This document shows, piece after piece, positions 25,287 through 33,882 of a DNA stretch of 64,000 bases; within the stretch, counting starts at the first letter, position 1, and the number at the start of each line of letters is the position of its first letter. The notes below the pieces were generated by a model. That model was not told the origin of the DNA, ran no database searches, and saw only the letters and a program-made list of their open reading frames with translations. Origin of the DNA: Pseudodesulfovibrio senegalensis (GTDB lineage Bacteria > Desulfobacterota > Desulfovibrionia > Desulfovibrionales > Desulfovibrionaceae); NCBI RefSeq assembly GCF_008830225.1, contig NZ_WAIE01000001.1:1256838-1320837 (forward strand), in the 5' to 3' direction. The translations under genes were made by a program, and so were the position numbers.

Positions 25287-26486
25287 CTATGCAGCAAGTA
25301 TCAGGTCAAGCGCCTTGAAAAACTTGATTAAATCATCAGCTTCTATCACCAACGGCGGCGCAAGCCGTAATATGCGCCCCTGCGTCAGGTTGCAAACAAA
25401 CCGTTCTTCCAACAGCCGCTGCCAAATTTCCTTTCCATCGCAGGCAAGCTCTATTCCGAGCAACAGCCCCATACCGCGCACCCCGCGCACATGTTCAGGG
25501 TACTTTTCAGCAAGCAGCAAGGCCTGTTCGCGGGCGAATTCCCCCATTTCCATGGCGCGGTCTGCCAATTTATCCTGCACCATGATGTCCACGACCTTGG
25601 CAGCCACAGCGGAGACCACAGCACCACCGCCAAAGGTGGTAGCGTGCGACCCCGGCTCAAAACCACGAGCGACTTCGTCCGAAGTAAGCACCGCACCCAT
25701 GGGCAAACCGTTTGCCAAAGCCTTTGCAGAAGTGAATATGTCCGGCACAAGCCCGTAATGCTGATGCGCCCAGAAACGGCCGGTACGGCACATGCCGGTC
25801 TGAACTTCATCCACAATGACAAGCAATCCGTATTTTTCTCTGAGGCGTTCTACGGTCCGCACGTATTCTTCAGACAAGGGACGGATACCGCCTTCGCCCT
25901 GGATCATCTCGATCATGATGGCGCATGTCTGCGGACCGACCGCAGTCTCCAGCGCGGCAACATCGTCGAAAGGAACCGTGGAAAATCCCGAGGGCAGGGG
26001 AGCAAAGCCGTCCTTGATCAATCCTTTCTGCCCGGTGGCGGTCAGGGTGCACAGGGTTCGCCCATGAAAAGAACGTTCGAGGGTCACGATTTCACAAGCG
26101 TCACGCCCGGCGACTTTGCTGGAATAGCGGCGTGCCAGCTTGATGGCGCCTTCGTTGGCCTCGGCCCCGGAGTTGCAGAAAAAGACCTTGTCCGCAGCAC
26201 AGGTGTCCAGCAGGCGTTCCGCCAGATCAAGCTGTTCGTTTTGATAGAAAAGATTGCTGACATGAACCAGCTTCCGGGCCTGTTCATTCATGACGTCTGC
26301 AAGTTCCGGGCGACTATGGCCCAGGCTGCACACGGCTATGCCGGAAAGCAAATCCAGGTATTCCTGTCCCTCGAGGTCATACAGGTGGCAACCTTGTGCC
26401 TTGGAAACCGCCAGAGGATACCTTCCATATGTGTTGCACAAAAGCTTGTTTTCCCGTTCGACAATGGCATCAAACGCCTTGGTCAT
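25287..26486 (-). CDS. argD: Acetylornithine aminotransferase
   Basis: A 399-residue PLP-dependent class III aminotransferase. It shows FFCNSGAEANEGAIKLARRY, SFHGRTLCTLTATGQ, EMIQGEGGI, the VIVDEVQTGMCRTG Asp motif and the PLP Lys in SAKALANGLPMGA. It forms N-acetylornithine in arginine synthesis and may also act on succinyl-DAP; since dapL is present, an arginine role is favoured. A GAGGAG site precedes the ATG. It follows dut by 13 bases. Confidence 0.92.
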   Translation of the reverse strand: MTKAFDAIVERENKLLCNTYGRYPLAVSKAQGCHLYDLEGQEYLDLLSGIAVCSLGHSRPELADVMNEQARKLVHVSNLFYQNEQLDLAERLLDTCAADKVFFCNSGAEANEGAIKLARRYSSKVAGRDACEIVTLERSFHGRTLCTLTATGQKGLIKDGFAPLPSGFSTVPFDDVAALETAVGPQTCAIMIEMIQGEGGIRPLSEEYVRTVERLREKYGLLVIVDEVQTGMCRTGRFWAHQHYGLVPDIFTSAKALANGLPMGAVLTSDEVARGFEPGSHATTFGGGAVVSAVAAKVVDIMVQDKLADRAMEMGEFAREQALLLAEKYPEHVRGVRGMGLLLGIELACDGKEIWQRLLEERFVCNLTQGRILRLAPPLVIEADDLIKFFKALDLILAA

Positions 26487-26499
26487 GATACTGTTCTCC

Positions 26500-26964
26500 T
26501 CAATGTTTTCCGGTGTGACCGAATCCTCCGGCCCCGCGCTCGGTCCCGGTCAGTTCCTCGACCGCGCTGATGGAGGCCTGATAGCATGTCTTGAATACCA
26601 ACTGGGCAATGCGCTGCCCGCGTCGGATTCGTCGTTTTTCACCGGAAGTATTGAGTAATGAAACCTTGATTTCCCCCCGGTAATCGGGATCGATGACACC
26701 AACGCCCTGACTGACGGTCAGGCCTTCCTTGGTCCCCAGTCCGCTTCGGGAATACAGAAAACCGGCTACACCGGGTTCGCGGACGTCGATGGCGATACCC
26801 GTACCGATTGTACGGCGTTCGCCCGGACCGATTTCAAGATATTCCTGATCAAAACAGGCGCGAAGGTCCAGCCCCACAGAATGGCTGGTGGCGTATTCAA
26901 GATCATGCTCATCCCAGACCGGATGCATGAACTTGACATTCACATTGATACTTTCAGGTTTCAT
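26500..26964 (-). CDS. dut: Deoxyuridine 5'-triphosphate nucleotidohydrolase
   Basis: A 154-residue trimeric dUTPase. The five motifs are readable: SVGLDLRA, YSRSGLGTKEG, GVGVIDPDYRGEIKVSL, RRGQRIAQLVF and the C-terminal ERGAGGFGHTGKH. It removes dUTP and supplies dUMP. The ATG at 26964 has AAGGA six bases upstream; the adjacent ATG three bases earlier is less well spaced. It is the first gene of dut-argD. Confidence 0.95.
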   Translation of the reverse strand: MKPESINVNVKFMHPVWDEHDLEYATSHSVGLDLRACFDQEYLEIGPGERRTIGTGIAIDVREPGVAGFLYSRSGLGTKEGLTVSQGVGVIDPDYRGEIKVSLLNTSGEKRRIRRGQRIAQLVFKTCYQASISAVEELTGTERGAGGFGHTGKH

Positions 26965-27030
26965 CATTTTTCCTTGTAGCGTGTTGATCCGAAGGGCTTT
27001 TATGCTCCGGCGCGCCCGATGCTGTCAAAG

Positions 27031-27071
27031 AAAAAAACGGACGCCGCCAATACAGAAAAAGGCGACGTCCG
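27031..27071 (-). terminator. Intrinsic terminator after the sodium/solute symporter gene
   Basis: On the minus strand an 11-bp stem with one mismatch (27071-27061 with 27048-27038) is followed by seven T residues (27037-27031). Confidence 0.82.
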
Positions 27072-27088
27072 CAGACTGCACAACGAAC

Positions 27089-28708
27089 TCAACCAATTCT
27101 CGCCCAGCAGGCCTGAAGATGCCGAACCGTCATGGGCCGGGTCACCAAACTTACTCCAACGGCAAGGACAAGCGACACGGGCAAAGCTACCACATTGGGA
27201 TCCAGCCATTGCAACAGCCACACCCACGACCCCTTGGCTCCGGCCATGGCAAGTGAATCAAGGCCGGTCAGGGCCTTGCACAGTCCAATGGCCGCAGATT
27301 CCTTAAGGTGCACGAACAGCAACCAGAACATGGATGCTGCAAAACCGCCCACCATGGAAACCTTGGCCCCGGTCTTGGTCATGCCTTTCCAATACAACCC
27401 CAAAGCATAGATGGGCAGGAAAGAAGCCGCACAGAGACCGAAGAAAAAGGCTGTTGCGCGGGCAATGATCGACCCAGGCAAAACCCATGCCCATATAAGA
27501 GTCATGCACACCGTCACGACTACGCCCAACCTATTCAGCTTCATGGTGTTTTCACCCTTGCCAAAACGGATGAACTGCTCAAAGAAATCGCGGGCAAGTG
27601 AAGTGCCGCCCACATGGTACTGCGAGGACATGGTGGACATTGCCGCAGCAAACATGGCCACAAGAAAAAATCCTGTAAACCACGGAGGCATTATCTTTTC
27701 AATGTAAAGCGGAATGATCTTGTCGAAATTCCCCTTGGCCATGACGATGGAAATCTTCCCGAATTCCTGCATGAAAACCGCGTTGGAAAGCGCGCCCACG
27801 GTAAAAGCCACACCAGTCATGAGCAAAATGAAAATGCCGCCGATGAGCACGGCCCTGTTCAATTCGCGGTCCGAAGGCACGGTCATGAAACGCACCGCCA
27901 GCTGCGGCTGGGCCAATACGCCGAAACCCACACCATACACGATGGTGGTGTAAATGGTCAGTCCGATAGGCGAAGCAAAATGTGCCCCCTGTGTCCAACC
28001 GATCATGCCCCCTTGCTGCAATTTTGCGGGCATAAGAGATGCCATGTCCGTAAGTGCCTGATGCGCTTCGGTAACGCCGCCCAGCAACGAATACGTGGTA
28101 TAAATGAGTATACCCATCATCACGGCCATGAGCGTTCCCTGAAACGCATCCGTGTACATGACGGCCCTGAGCCCGCCCGTAACAACATACAGTGCGATCA
28201 ATCCGGTCACCACGATCAGCCACGCCTCGTAGGGCAGGCCGATGGCGGTTCCGGCGAAAGATACTTCGAGCATGCGGCAGATGCCGATGAGTACGGCTGC
28301 AGCATAAACCGGGATAAACAGGAAAATGGTGCATCCTGAAAACTGCTGGATAAACCTTGACCCGTACCGCCTTCCCAAAAGTTCGGGAAAGGTGTGGCTG
28401 TCAAGCGCCAGGCCCATGCGCCGTGTCCGTTTGCCAAAGAAAACCATGGCCACGAACACACCCACGAAAATGGTCAAAAAAGTCAGCCAAAGCAAAGAAA
28501 AACCAAATAATCCAGCAGCACCGCCAAAACCGATGATGGCAGAAGTGGAGACAAATGTGGCGCCATAGGACATGGCCATGATGAATGGGTTCATCTGACG
28601 ACCAGCAAGCATATAGTCAGTCGATTTTTTAGTTTTTTTCCAACCGACAAAACCAAGCCAGAAAACCACCCCGAGATAGACGACGATAGCAAGGGCTTTC
28701 AGCAGCAT
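27089..28708 (-). CDS. Sodium:solute symporter (SSS family)
   Basis: A 539-residue inner-membrane transporter with about 13 hydrophobic spans. Typical SSS features are DYMLAGRQMNPFIMAMSYGATFVSTSAIIGFGG near the N-terminus, GGLRAVMYTDAFQG in the core and MFAAAMSTMSSQYHVGGTSLARD. It resembles acetate/proline/pantothenate-type sodium symporters; the substrate is not evident. Its ATG overlaps the stop of a 54-residue membrane protein (TAATG), which may be an accessory subunit. A terminator follows. Confidence 0.9.
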   Translation of the reverse strand: MLLKALAIVVYLGVVFWLGFVGWKKTKKSTDYMLAGRQMNPFIMAMSYGATFVSTSAIIGFGGAAGLFGFSLLWLTFLTIFVGVFVAMVFFGKRTRRMGLALDSHTFPELLGRRYGSRFIQQFSGCTIFLFIPVYAAAVLIGICRMLEVSFAGTAIGLPYEAWLIVVTGLIALYVVTGGLRAVMYTDAFQGTLMAVMMGILIYTTYSLLGGVTEAHQALTDMASLMPAKLQQGGMIGWTQGAHFASPIGLTIYTTIVYGVGFGVLAQPQLAVRFMTVPSDRELNRAVLIGGIFILLMTGVAFTVGALSNAVFMQEFGKISIVMAKGNFDKIIPLYIEKIMPPWFTGFFLVAMFAAAMSTMSSQYHVGGTSLARDFFEQFIRFGKGENTMKLNRLGVVVTVCMTLIWAWVLPGSIIARATAFFFGLCAASFLPIYALGLYWKGMTKTGAKVSMVGGFAASMFWLLFVHLKESAAIGLCKALTGLDSLAMAGAKGSWVWLLQWLDPNVVALPVSLVLAVGVSLVTRPMTVRHLQACWARIG

Positions 28709-28872
28709 TATTCCTTCCCTCCGGACGTTTTCAGGACTTCATCCGTACTGGAAGAAACAGCATCGCTCCCCCTTTCATTCCAATTCACAATTCCGTAAAC
28801 GACACACAACGCCGTAGCCGCAAGGCATAACCAATAAACAAGCGCAATTTCGACACTACCAAGCCCCAACAT
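28708..28872 (-). CDS. Small symporter-accessory membrane protein (54 aa)
   Basis: A short ORF with a strong GGAGGA site at good spacing. The protein has one hydrophobic span (VEIALVYWLCLAATALCVVYGIV) near its N-terminus followed by a polar tail ending in SGGKE. Its stop overlaps the symporter ATG by one base, so the two are coupled. The size, topology and position match the small accessory proteins that accompany some SSS symporters in Desulfovibrionaceae; that match is from memory. Confidence 0.78.
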   Translation of the reverse strand: MLGLGSVEIALVYWLCLAATALCVVYGIVNWNERGSDAVSSSTDEVLKTSGGKE

Positions 28873-28918
28873 ATGTCAACTCCTCCTCGTTGCGGGCCGT
28901 CCTGCTGGCTTGCGGCAC

Positions 28919-28956
28919 AAAAAAAGGGCCGCAGGTTTTGCCTGCGGCCCTTTTTT
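28919..28956. terminator. Strong terminator hairpin in the symporter leader
   Basis: GGGCCGCAGG (28926-28935), loop TTTTG, CCTGCGGCCC (28941-28950), flanked by seven A and six T. It works in either direction by structure. On the minus strand it lies about 50 bases upstream of the accessory-protein start, so it would end a leader transcript. Confidence 0.88.
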
Positions 28957-28960
28957 AGGT

Positions 28961-29053
28961 GTTGGTTTCTCGTTTAAACGACGCCAACCCCCTCAAGCCA
29001 CAGGCTTGCGTGGGTAAAAAAGAAAAAGCTGAAAAAACGATTAAAGTTGGCGT
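28961..29053 (-). promoter_or_regulatory. Leader with mutually exclusive stems upstream of the terminator
   Basis: On the minus strand ACGCCAAC (29053-29046) is complementary to GTTGGCGT (28988-28981), enclosing a CAAGCC/GGCTTG hairpin (29008-28994). The same GTTGG can instead pair with CCAAC (28965-28961) around the palindrome CGTTTAAACG (28980-28971). The terminator follows directly. This is the layout of an attenuator or riboswitch, or of a small RNA with its own terminator. Confidence 0.4.
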
Positions 29054-29071
29054 TCATGGATTTGCTTCTAA

Positions 29072-29101
29072 TTGACGAAAACAAAAACTGTCAAGTAAAA
29101 T
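29072..29101 (+). promoter_or_regulatory. Candidate promoter for the glutamate synthase operon
   Basis: TTGACG (29072-29077), an 18-base spacer and TAAAAT (29096-29101). The leader to the start at 29472 would be about 365 bases, so a closer promoter may also exist. Confidence 0.35.
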
Positions 29102-29471
29102 CGAAACTCGTTCACTTGCAGCACAATCAGGCCACCCATTACACAAGCCTTTCCAACCTGCTTTCTCCCCCGTACGCTCCCGCCCATATCATTATAATTA
29201 AAATCTGGAGCCAAAGGTCGTCAAAGAGACATTTCTTGCCGAAAATGTACTGCCCGTTTTTTGTCGATGCTTGCAAAAAAGTGAAACAGAGAATTCTTTC
29301 TCGCTCAGGCCAACAGACAATGCTTGACACGACAGGAAGCCATATGCTTTTCTGATCTTCCTTCGACAACAACTGTTTTTGTTCATTTTTGTAAAAAGCA
29401 ACAAATACAACCTCGCCAACAAGCCGGATGATGACCTTTTTTGGCAAACACTTTCAGAGAGGGTAACTGCC

Positions 29472-30998
29472 TTGCTGTTCCAGCCCATCAACAAGAATTA
29501 CCACGAGTTTCACATCGACAGGGACAAGGACCTGTGCATCAATTGCCAAGTCTGCGTGCGTCAATGTTCCTACGAGGCCCATTACTGGGACAAGGCCAGA
29601 AACAAGGTCATGCACGACAGCTCCAAATGTATCGGCTGTCACCGCTGCGAAGCCCTTTGTCCCACAGCGGCACTGCATATCCGCAAAAAACCTTCTGATT
29701 TCCGCGGAAATGCCAGCTGGCGTCCTGTTTTCATCGAAAACATATACAAACAGGCCGACACAGGTGGCGTCCTCCTTGCGGGCATGGGATCTCCGGTCGA
29801 TATTCCCATTTACTGGGACCGCATGCTGCTGGACGCAAGTCAGGTTACCAACCCGTCCATCGATCCGTTGCGCGAGCCCATGGAGCTGGACACCTATCTG
29901 GGGGCAAAGCCATCCAGGATAGAGGTGACCCAGGGCACTGACGGCAAGCCCAAGCTCAAGACCAGGACAACGCCGCAGCTCAAGCTCAAGTACCCGATCC
30001 TCTTTTCGGCCATGTCTTTCGGCTCCATCAACTTCAACCTGCACCGGGCCATGGCCCGCGCGGCCACAGAGTTGGGCACCTATTACAATACCGGGGAGGG
30101 TGGGCTGCACAAATCCCTCTACAAGTACGGAGCCAACACCATCGTGCAGGTGGCATCCGGCCGTTTTGGCGTGCACAAGGACTACCTGCAGGCCGGAGCA
30201 GGCATCGAAATCAAGGTGGGGCAGGGCGCAAAGCCGGGTATCGGCGGCCATCTGCCCGGGGAAAAAATCAATGACAAGGTTTCGGAAACCCGTATGGTCC
30301 CCATCGGCTCCGACGCCATTTCCCCGGCACCACACCATGACATCTATTCCATTGAGGACCTGTTGCAGCTGATTTTTGCACTCAAGGAGGCCTCGGAATA
30401 CAAGGCCCCCGTTTCGGTCAAAATCGCAGCGGTTCACAACGTGGCGGCAATCGCCTCGGGCGTCGTGCGCGCAGGAGCGGACATCGTGGCCATCGACGGT
30501 ATGCGTGGTGGCACGGGAGCGGCGCCGGCCATGACGCGAGACAACGTGGGCATCCCCATCGAGCTTGCACTGGCCAGCGTGGACCAGCGCCTTCGCGATG
30601 AAGGAATCAGAAACCAGGCTTCCATCATTGCCGGCGGCGGCATTCGCTGTTCCGCGGACGTGATCAAGGCCATCGCCCTTGGCGCTGACGCCGTGTACAT
30701 GGGAACGGGCACACTCATCGCCGTAGGCTGCACCCTGTGCGGACGTTGTTACACCGGAAAATGTCCGTGGGGCATCGCCACCAACGATCCCAAGCTCTCC
30801 AGACGCCAGAATCCAGACATCGCGGCCAAGAAAATGGTTAATCTGGTTCGGGCATGGGGACACGAAATAGAGGAAATGCTGGGCGGAATGGGGCTGAACT
30901 CCATTGAAAGCCTGCGCGGCAACCGCGACAAGCTCCGCGCTGTCGGCCTTTCCGACACAGAAATGGACATTCTCGGCGTCAAGCACGCCGGAAGGTAG
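29472..30998 (+). CDS. Glutamate synthase, FMN/iron-sulfur synthase-domain protein
   Basis: About 508 residues. The N-terminus is a 2x[4Fe-4S] ferredoxin domain (CINCQVCVRQC and CIGCHRCEALCP). The remainder is the FMN-binding glutamate synthase central domain with SAMSFGSINFNLHRAMA, YYNTGEGGLHKSLYKYG, VKIAAVHNVAA, IDGMRGGTGAAP and the 3Fe-4S-type CTLCGRCYTGKCPWGIA. It adds ammonia from glutamine to 2-oxoglutarate. No ATG is available; the TTG at 29472 follows AGAGGG eight bases upstream and gives the start expected for archaeal-type enzymes. A longer TTG reading from 29379 has no ribosome-binding site. It opens a five-gene operon. Confidence 0.88.
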   Translation: MLFQPINKNYHEFHIDRDKDLCINCQVCVRQCSYEAHYWDKARNKVMHDSSKCIGCHRCEALCPTAALHIRKKPSDFRGNASWRPVFIENIYKQADTGGVLLAGMGSPVDIPIYWDRMLLDASQVTNPSIDPLREPMELDTYLGAKPSRIEVTQGTDGKPKLKTRTTPQLKLKYPILFSAMSFGSINFNLHRAMARAATELGTYYNTGEGGLHKSLYKYGANTIVQVASGRFGVHKDYLQAGAGIEIKVGQGAKPGIGGHLPGEKINDKVSETRMVPIGSDAISPAPHHDIYSIEDLLQLIFALKEASEYKAPVSVKIAAVHNVAAIASGVVRAGADIVAIDGMRGGTGAAPAMTRDNVGIPIELALASVDQRLRDEGIRNQASIIAGGGIRCSADVIKAIALGADAVYMGTGTLIAVGCTLCGRCYTGKCPWGIATNDPKLSRRQNPDIAAKKMVNLVRAWGHEIEEMLGGMGLNSIESLRGNRDKLRAVGLSDTEMDILGVKHAGR

Positions 30999-31008
30999 GG
31001 AGCAAGCC

Positions 31009-31455
31009 ATGAAAAGAGTATACCCCGACAAAGAATACTGCATTGGTTGCCACCTCTGTGAGTTGGCATGCATAACGGCCCATTCCGAAAGCAAGGACCT
31101 CATCCTGGCCTACACCAAGGAAAGGAACGAAAAAGGCCTTTCTCCCTGCAAACGCGTCTTTGAAAAGGGCGATATCTGCGTAGCCATCAGCTGCCGCCAC
31201 TGCGATGAACCATCCTGTGTTGCAGCTTGCATTTCCGGTGGATTGCGCAAGGATCCGGAAACCGGACAGACCGTTTACGACCGGGACAAATGTGTTGGTT
31301 GCTGGTCCTGCCTCATGGCCTGTCCGTATGGAGCAATCAGACGCCACCCCGTTGAAAACAAGATCGTCAAATGCGACCTGTGCCAAGACAGAGAAGACGG
31401 CCCGGCATGCGTGGCCGCCTGTCCCAATCAGGCCCTGAAGTACGAGGAACGCTAA
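31009..31455 (+). CDS. Four-cluster ferredoxin-type electron-transfer protein
   Basis: A 148-residue protein with Cys motifs for four [4Fe-4S] clusters: CIGCHLCELAC, CRHCDEPSCVAAC, CVGCWSCLMACP and CDLCQDREDGPACVAACP. It resembles HycB/NrfC-type electron carriers. It lies 10 bases after the FMN subunit and before an FAD oxidoreductase, so it probably passes electrons between them in the split glutamate synthase. The ATG follows GTAGGGAG. No signal peptide is present, so it is cytoplasmic. Confidence 0.87.
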   Translation: MKRVYPDKEYCIGCHLCELACITAHSESKDLILAYTKERNEKGLSPCKRVFEKGDICVAISCRHCDEPSCVAACISGGLRKDPETGQTVYDRDKCVGCWSCLMACPYGAIRRHPVENKIVKCDLCQDREDGPACVAACPNQALKYEER

Positions 31456-31479
31456 ACGCCACCGCTATCGGAGTCTCCC

Positions 31480-32757
31480 ATGAAATACGTCATCATCGGA
31501 AACGGCATTGCATCCATCGGGGCCATTGAAGGCATCCGCAAGGTCGATACGGAAAACACCATCATGGTCATCGGCGCGGAGGACACTCCTGCCTATGGTC
31601 GTCCGCTCATTTCCTACCTGCTGGCAGGGAAGATAACGCCGGACAAACTGTCCCTGCGCCCCATGCAATTCTACAAACAAAACAATATCGAACTGAAACT
31701 CGGCACCACGGTCACGGCCGTGGACGTCGAGCAGAAGACCATAACCACGGCCGATGGCGAAACCATCGAGTACGAACACTTGCTGATAGGAACGGGCGGC
31801 ACCCCGTTCACCCCGCCCATCCCCGGTTCCGACGGGGAGGGGGTATACAACTTCACCAACATCGAACACGCCCAACAGCTCATTACCTGCGCCAAGGACA
31901 TGAAGCGGGCCGTGGTCATCGGCGGCGGTCTCATCGGCCTCAAAGCGGGGGAAGCCCTGTTCGACCGTGGCGTGGACGTCAGCATTGTCGAACTTTCCGA
32001 CCGCGTGCTCAGCATGGCCTTTGATTCCCACGCAGCTGAACTGGCAGCAGAACGCCTTCACGAAGTCGGTCTCAACGTGCTTACCGGAGTCAGCGTCAAG
32101 GAAATCCAACGCGACGGCGACGGGAAAATGGTTGGCGTCCATCTTACGGACGGCAGCTTCCTGCAGACGGAAGTCGTGGTTATCGCCATCGGCGTTATCC
32201 CCAACTTCGACCTTGCGAGGGATGGAGGCATCAATGTGGACAAGGGCATCGTAGTCAACGACCACATGGCTACCAGCGTTCCGAACGTATATGCGGCCGG
32301 CGACGTGGCCCAGGCGCTTGACCTGCTTGCAGGGGAAAACCGGGTGCTGCCCATCTGGCCCAACGCCTACAATCAGGGATACTGCGCGGGCAAAAACATG
32401 GCCGGGGAGTCTGTCGAATATTCTGGCGGGCTGTCCATGAACTCCATCAGTTTCTATGGCCTGCCCACTATTTCGGTCGGCACGGTCAACCCTGCCCCAG
32501 ACGAGCAGGGAGTGGAAATATCCACCATCCTCGACAAAAAGAAGAAAAGCTATCGCAAGCTGGTATTCAAAGACAACACCCTGATCGGATACGTGCTTGT
32601 GGGCGACATCGACAAAGCCGGACTTTTCACTGCCTTTGTCAAATTCAAGCTGCCCATAGATGACACCACCAAGGGACGGCTCATGTCCGGAGATCCAGAC
32701 ATGCTGCTCTGGCCGGACGCCTTCTTCGAGGAAACCTGGAACCCCGAAGCCGATTAG
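31480..32757 (+). CDS. NAD(P)/FAD-dependent oxidoreductase of the glutamate synthase cluster
   Basis: A 425-residue flavoprotein. The FAD-binding VIIGNGIASIGAIEGI at the N-terminus, the NAD(P)-binding RAVVIGGGLIGLKAGEAL near residue 147, and the second FAD motif VYAAGDVAQAL near residue 270 give the pyridine nucleotide-disulphide oxidoreductase fold. It lacks the redox-active CxxxxC of disulphide reductases. It should supply electrons from NAD(P)H to the adjacent ferredoxin-type subunit. The type of nucleotide is not clear. Confidence 0.87.
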   Translation: MKYVIIGNGIASIGAIEGIRKVDTENTIMVIGAEDTPAYGRPLISYLLAGKITPDKLSLRPMQFYKQNNIELKLGTTVTAVDVEQKTITTADGETIEYEHLLIGTGGTPFTPPIPGSDGEGVYNFTNIEHAQQLITCAKDMKRAVVIGGGLIGLKAGEALFDRGVDVSIVELSDRVLSMAFDSHAAELAAERLHEVGLNVLTGVSVKEIQRDGDGKMVGVHLTDGSFLQTEVVVIAIGVIPNFDLARDGGINVDKGIVVNDHMATSVPNVYAAGDVAQALDLLAGENRVLPIWPNAYNQGYCAGKNMAGESVEYSGGLSMNSISFYGLPTISVGTVNPAPDEQGVEISTILDKKKKSYRKLVFKDNTLIGYVLVGDIDKAGLFTAFVKFKLPIDDTTKGRLMSGDPDMLLWPDAFFEETWNPEAD

Positions 32758-32782
32758 GGCTTGCGCCCATTACGGAGGAACA

Positions 32783-33877
32783 ATGAAAGCTCCTGAAAGA
32801 TATTACGATTTCGACAAAGACATCTCGGGGTGCGGCATTTTCGGTGTAGTAAGCACCGAACGCAACCTGATTTCCGGCGACATGCCCATTGCGGCCATGG
32901 CCTGCATGCATGACCGGGGCAACGGCCTTGGCGGCGGTTTTGCCGCATACGGCATATACCCGGATCAGGCGGACAAATACGCCTTTCATATCATGTGCGA
33001 CGACAATGCCGGGGTCAGTGCGTCCGAGGAAATCCTCAAGCACTACTGCGAGGTTCATGAATACGAACCCATCCCCACCCGCAAAACGCTGGCCATCACC
33101 AACGCCCCCATCGTGAACCGCTACTTCGTCACCCCGGGCAAGGAAAAGAACGAGTTCAGCCACCTTGGCGAAGAAGACTATATCGTGGCCGTGGTCATGA
33201 AAATCAACACCTCGGTTCCCGGAGGGTTCGTCTTTTCCAGCGGCAAGGACATGGGCGCGTTCAAGGGCGTGGGCTTTCCCGAAGACATTGCCGATTTCTT
33301 CCGATTGGACGAATACAAGGCCTACATCTGGACCGGACACAACCGCTTTCCCACCAACACCCCCGGCTGGTGGGCCGGAGCGCACCCGTTCACGATCCTG
33401 AACTGGTCCATCGTCCACAACGGCGAAATCTCTTCGTACGGCATCAACCGCCGCTACCTGTGCGAGCACGACTACCTGTGCGCGCTCATGACCGATACCG
33501 AGGTGGTGGCCTATGAACTGGACCTGTTCATCCGCAAGCACGGCCTGAGCTGGGAAATGGCGGCCAAGATTTTTGCCCCGCCGTTCTGGGACGAAATCGA
33601 ACGCATGGACGACGACGACCGCGAACTCTATACCGCGTTGCGCACAACCTATGGTTCGGCAATGCTCAACGGACCGTTCGCCATCCTCGTCGCCGATAAC
33701 AACAGACTCATGGGCCTGAACGACCGCATCAAGCTTCGTCCCCTGCTGGTGGCGGAAAAGGATGACATGGTCTTCATGTCCAGCGAGGAATCCTCCATCC
33801 GCGAGGTGTGCCCGGAGCTGGACAAGGTCTGGATGCCCAAGGCCGGTGAACCCGTCATTGTGGACGTAAAGGGGTAG
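32783..33877 (+). CDS. Glutamate synthase glutamine amidotransferase (class II) subunit
   Basis: A 364-residue class II glutamine amidotransferase. The catalytic Cys is Cys17 in SGCGIFGVVS, preceded by a 16-residue extension that must be removed to free an N-terminal Cys. Conserved GATase features HNRFPTNTPGWWAGAHPF and SIVHNGEISSYGINRRYL follow. It hydrolyses glutamine and feeds ammonia to the FMN subunit. The ATG at 32783 is well supported by GGAGGAACA; an upstream reading would overlap the oxidoreductase gene. Confidence 0.9.
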   Translation: MKAPERYYDFDKDISGCGIFGVVSTERNLISGDMPIAAMACMHDRGNGLGGGFAAYGIYPDQADKYAFHIMCDDNAGVSASEEILKHYCEVHEYEPIPTRKTLAITNAPIVNRYFVTPGKEKNEFSHLGEEDYIVAVVMKINTSVPGGFVFSSGKDMGAFKGVGFPEDIADFFRLDEYKAYIWTGHNRFPTNTPGWWAGAHPFTILNWSIVHNGEISSYGINRRYLCEHDYLCALMTDTEVVAYELDLFIRKHGLSWEMAAKIFAPPFWDEIERMDDDDRELYTALRTTYGSAMLNGPFAILVADNNRLMGLNDRIKLRPLLVAEKDDMVFMSSEESSIREVCPELDKVWMPKAGEPVIVDVKG

Positions 33878-33882
33878 GGAAC

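Larger units (their letters stand above)
28873..29471. other. About 600-base intergenic region between the symporter and glutamate synthase units
   Basis: A divergent regulatory region without a credible gene. The left third holds a strong bidirectional terminator hairpin (28919-28956) and alternative stems (28961-29053) in the leader of the minus-strand symporter unit. The right two thirds are AT-rich, with a plus-strand promoter candidate (29072-29101) and the motif ATTATAAT (29191-29198), which gives a perfect TATAAT on either strand but lacks an obvious -35. A 102-codon open frame at 29047-29355 lacks coding character and a ribosome-binding site. Confidence 0.6.

Noticed and set aside
29047..29355. 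A 102-codon plus-strand frame ahead of the glutamate synthase operon
   Set aside because: No ribosome-binding site, AT-rich irregular codons and overlap with promoter-like elements; it looks non-coding.
29454..31103. A 549-codon minus-strand frame opposite the glutamate synthase FMN gene
   Set aside because: The plus strand carries clear ferredoxin and FMN-domain motifs, so the antisense frame is a by-product of codon bias.
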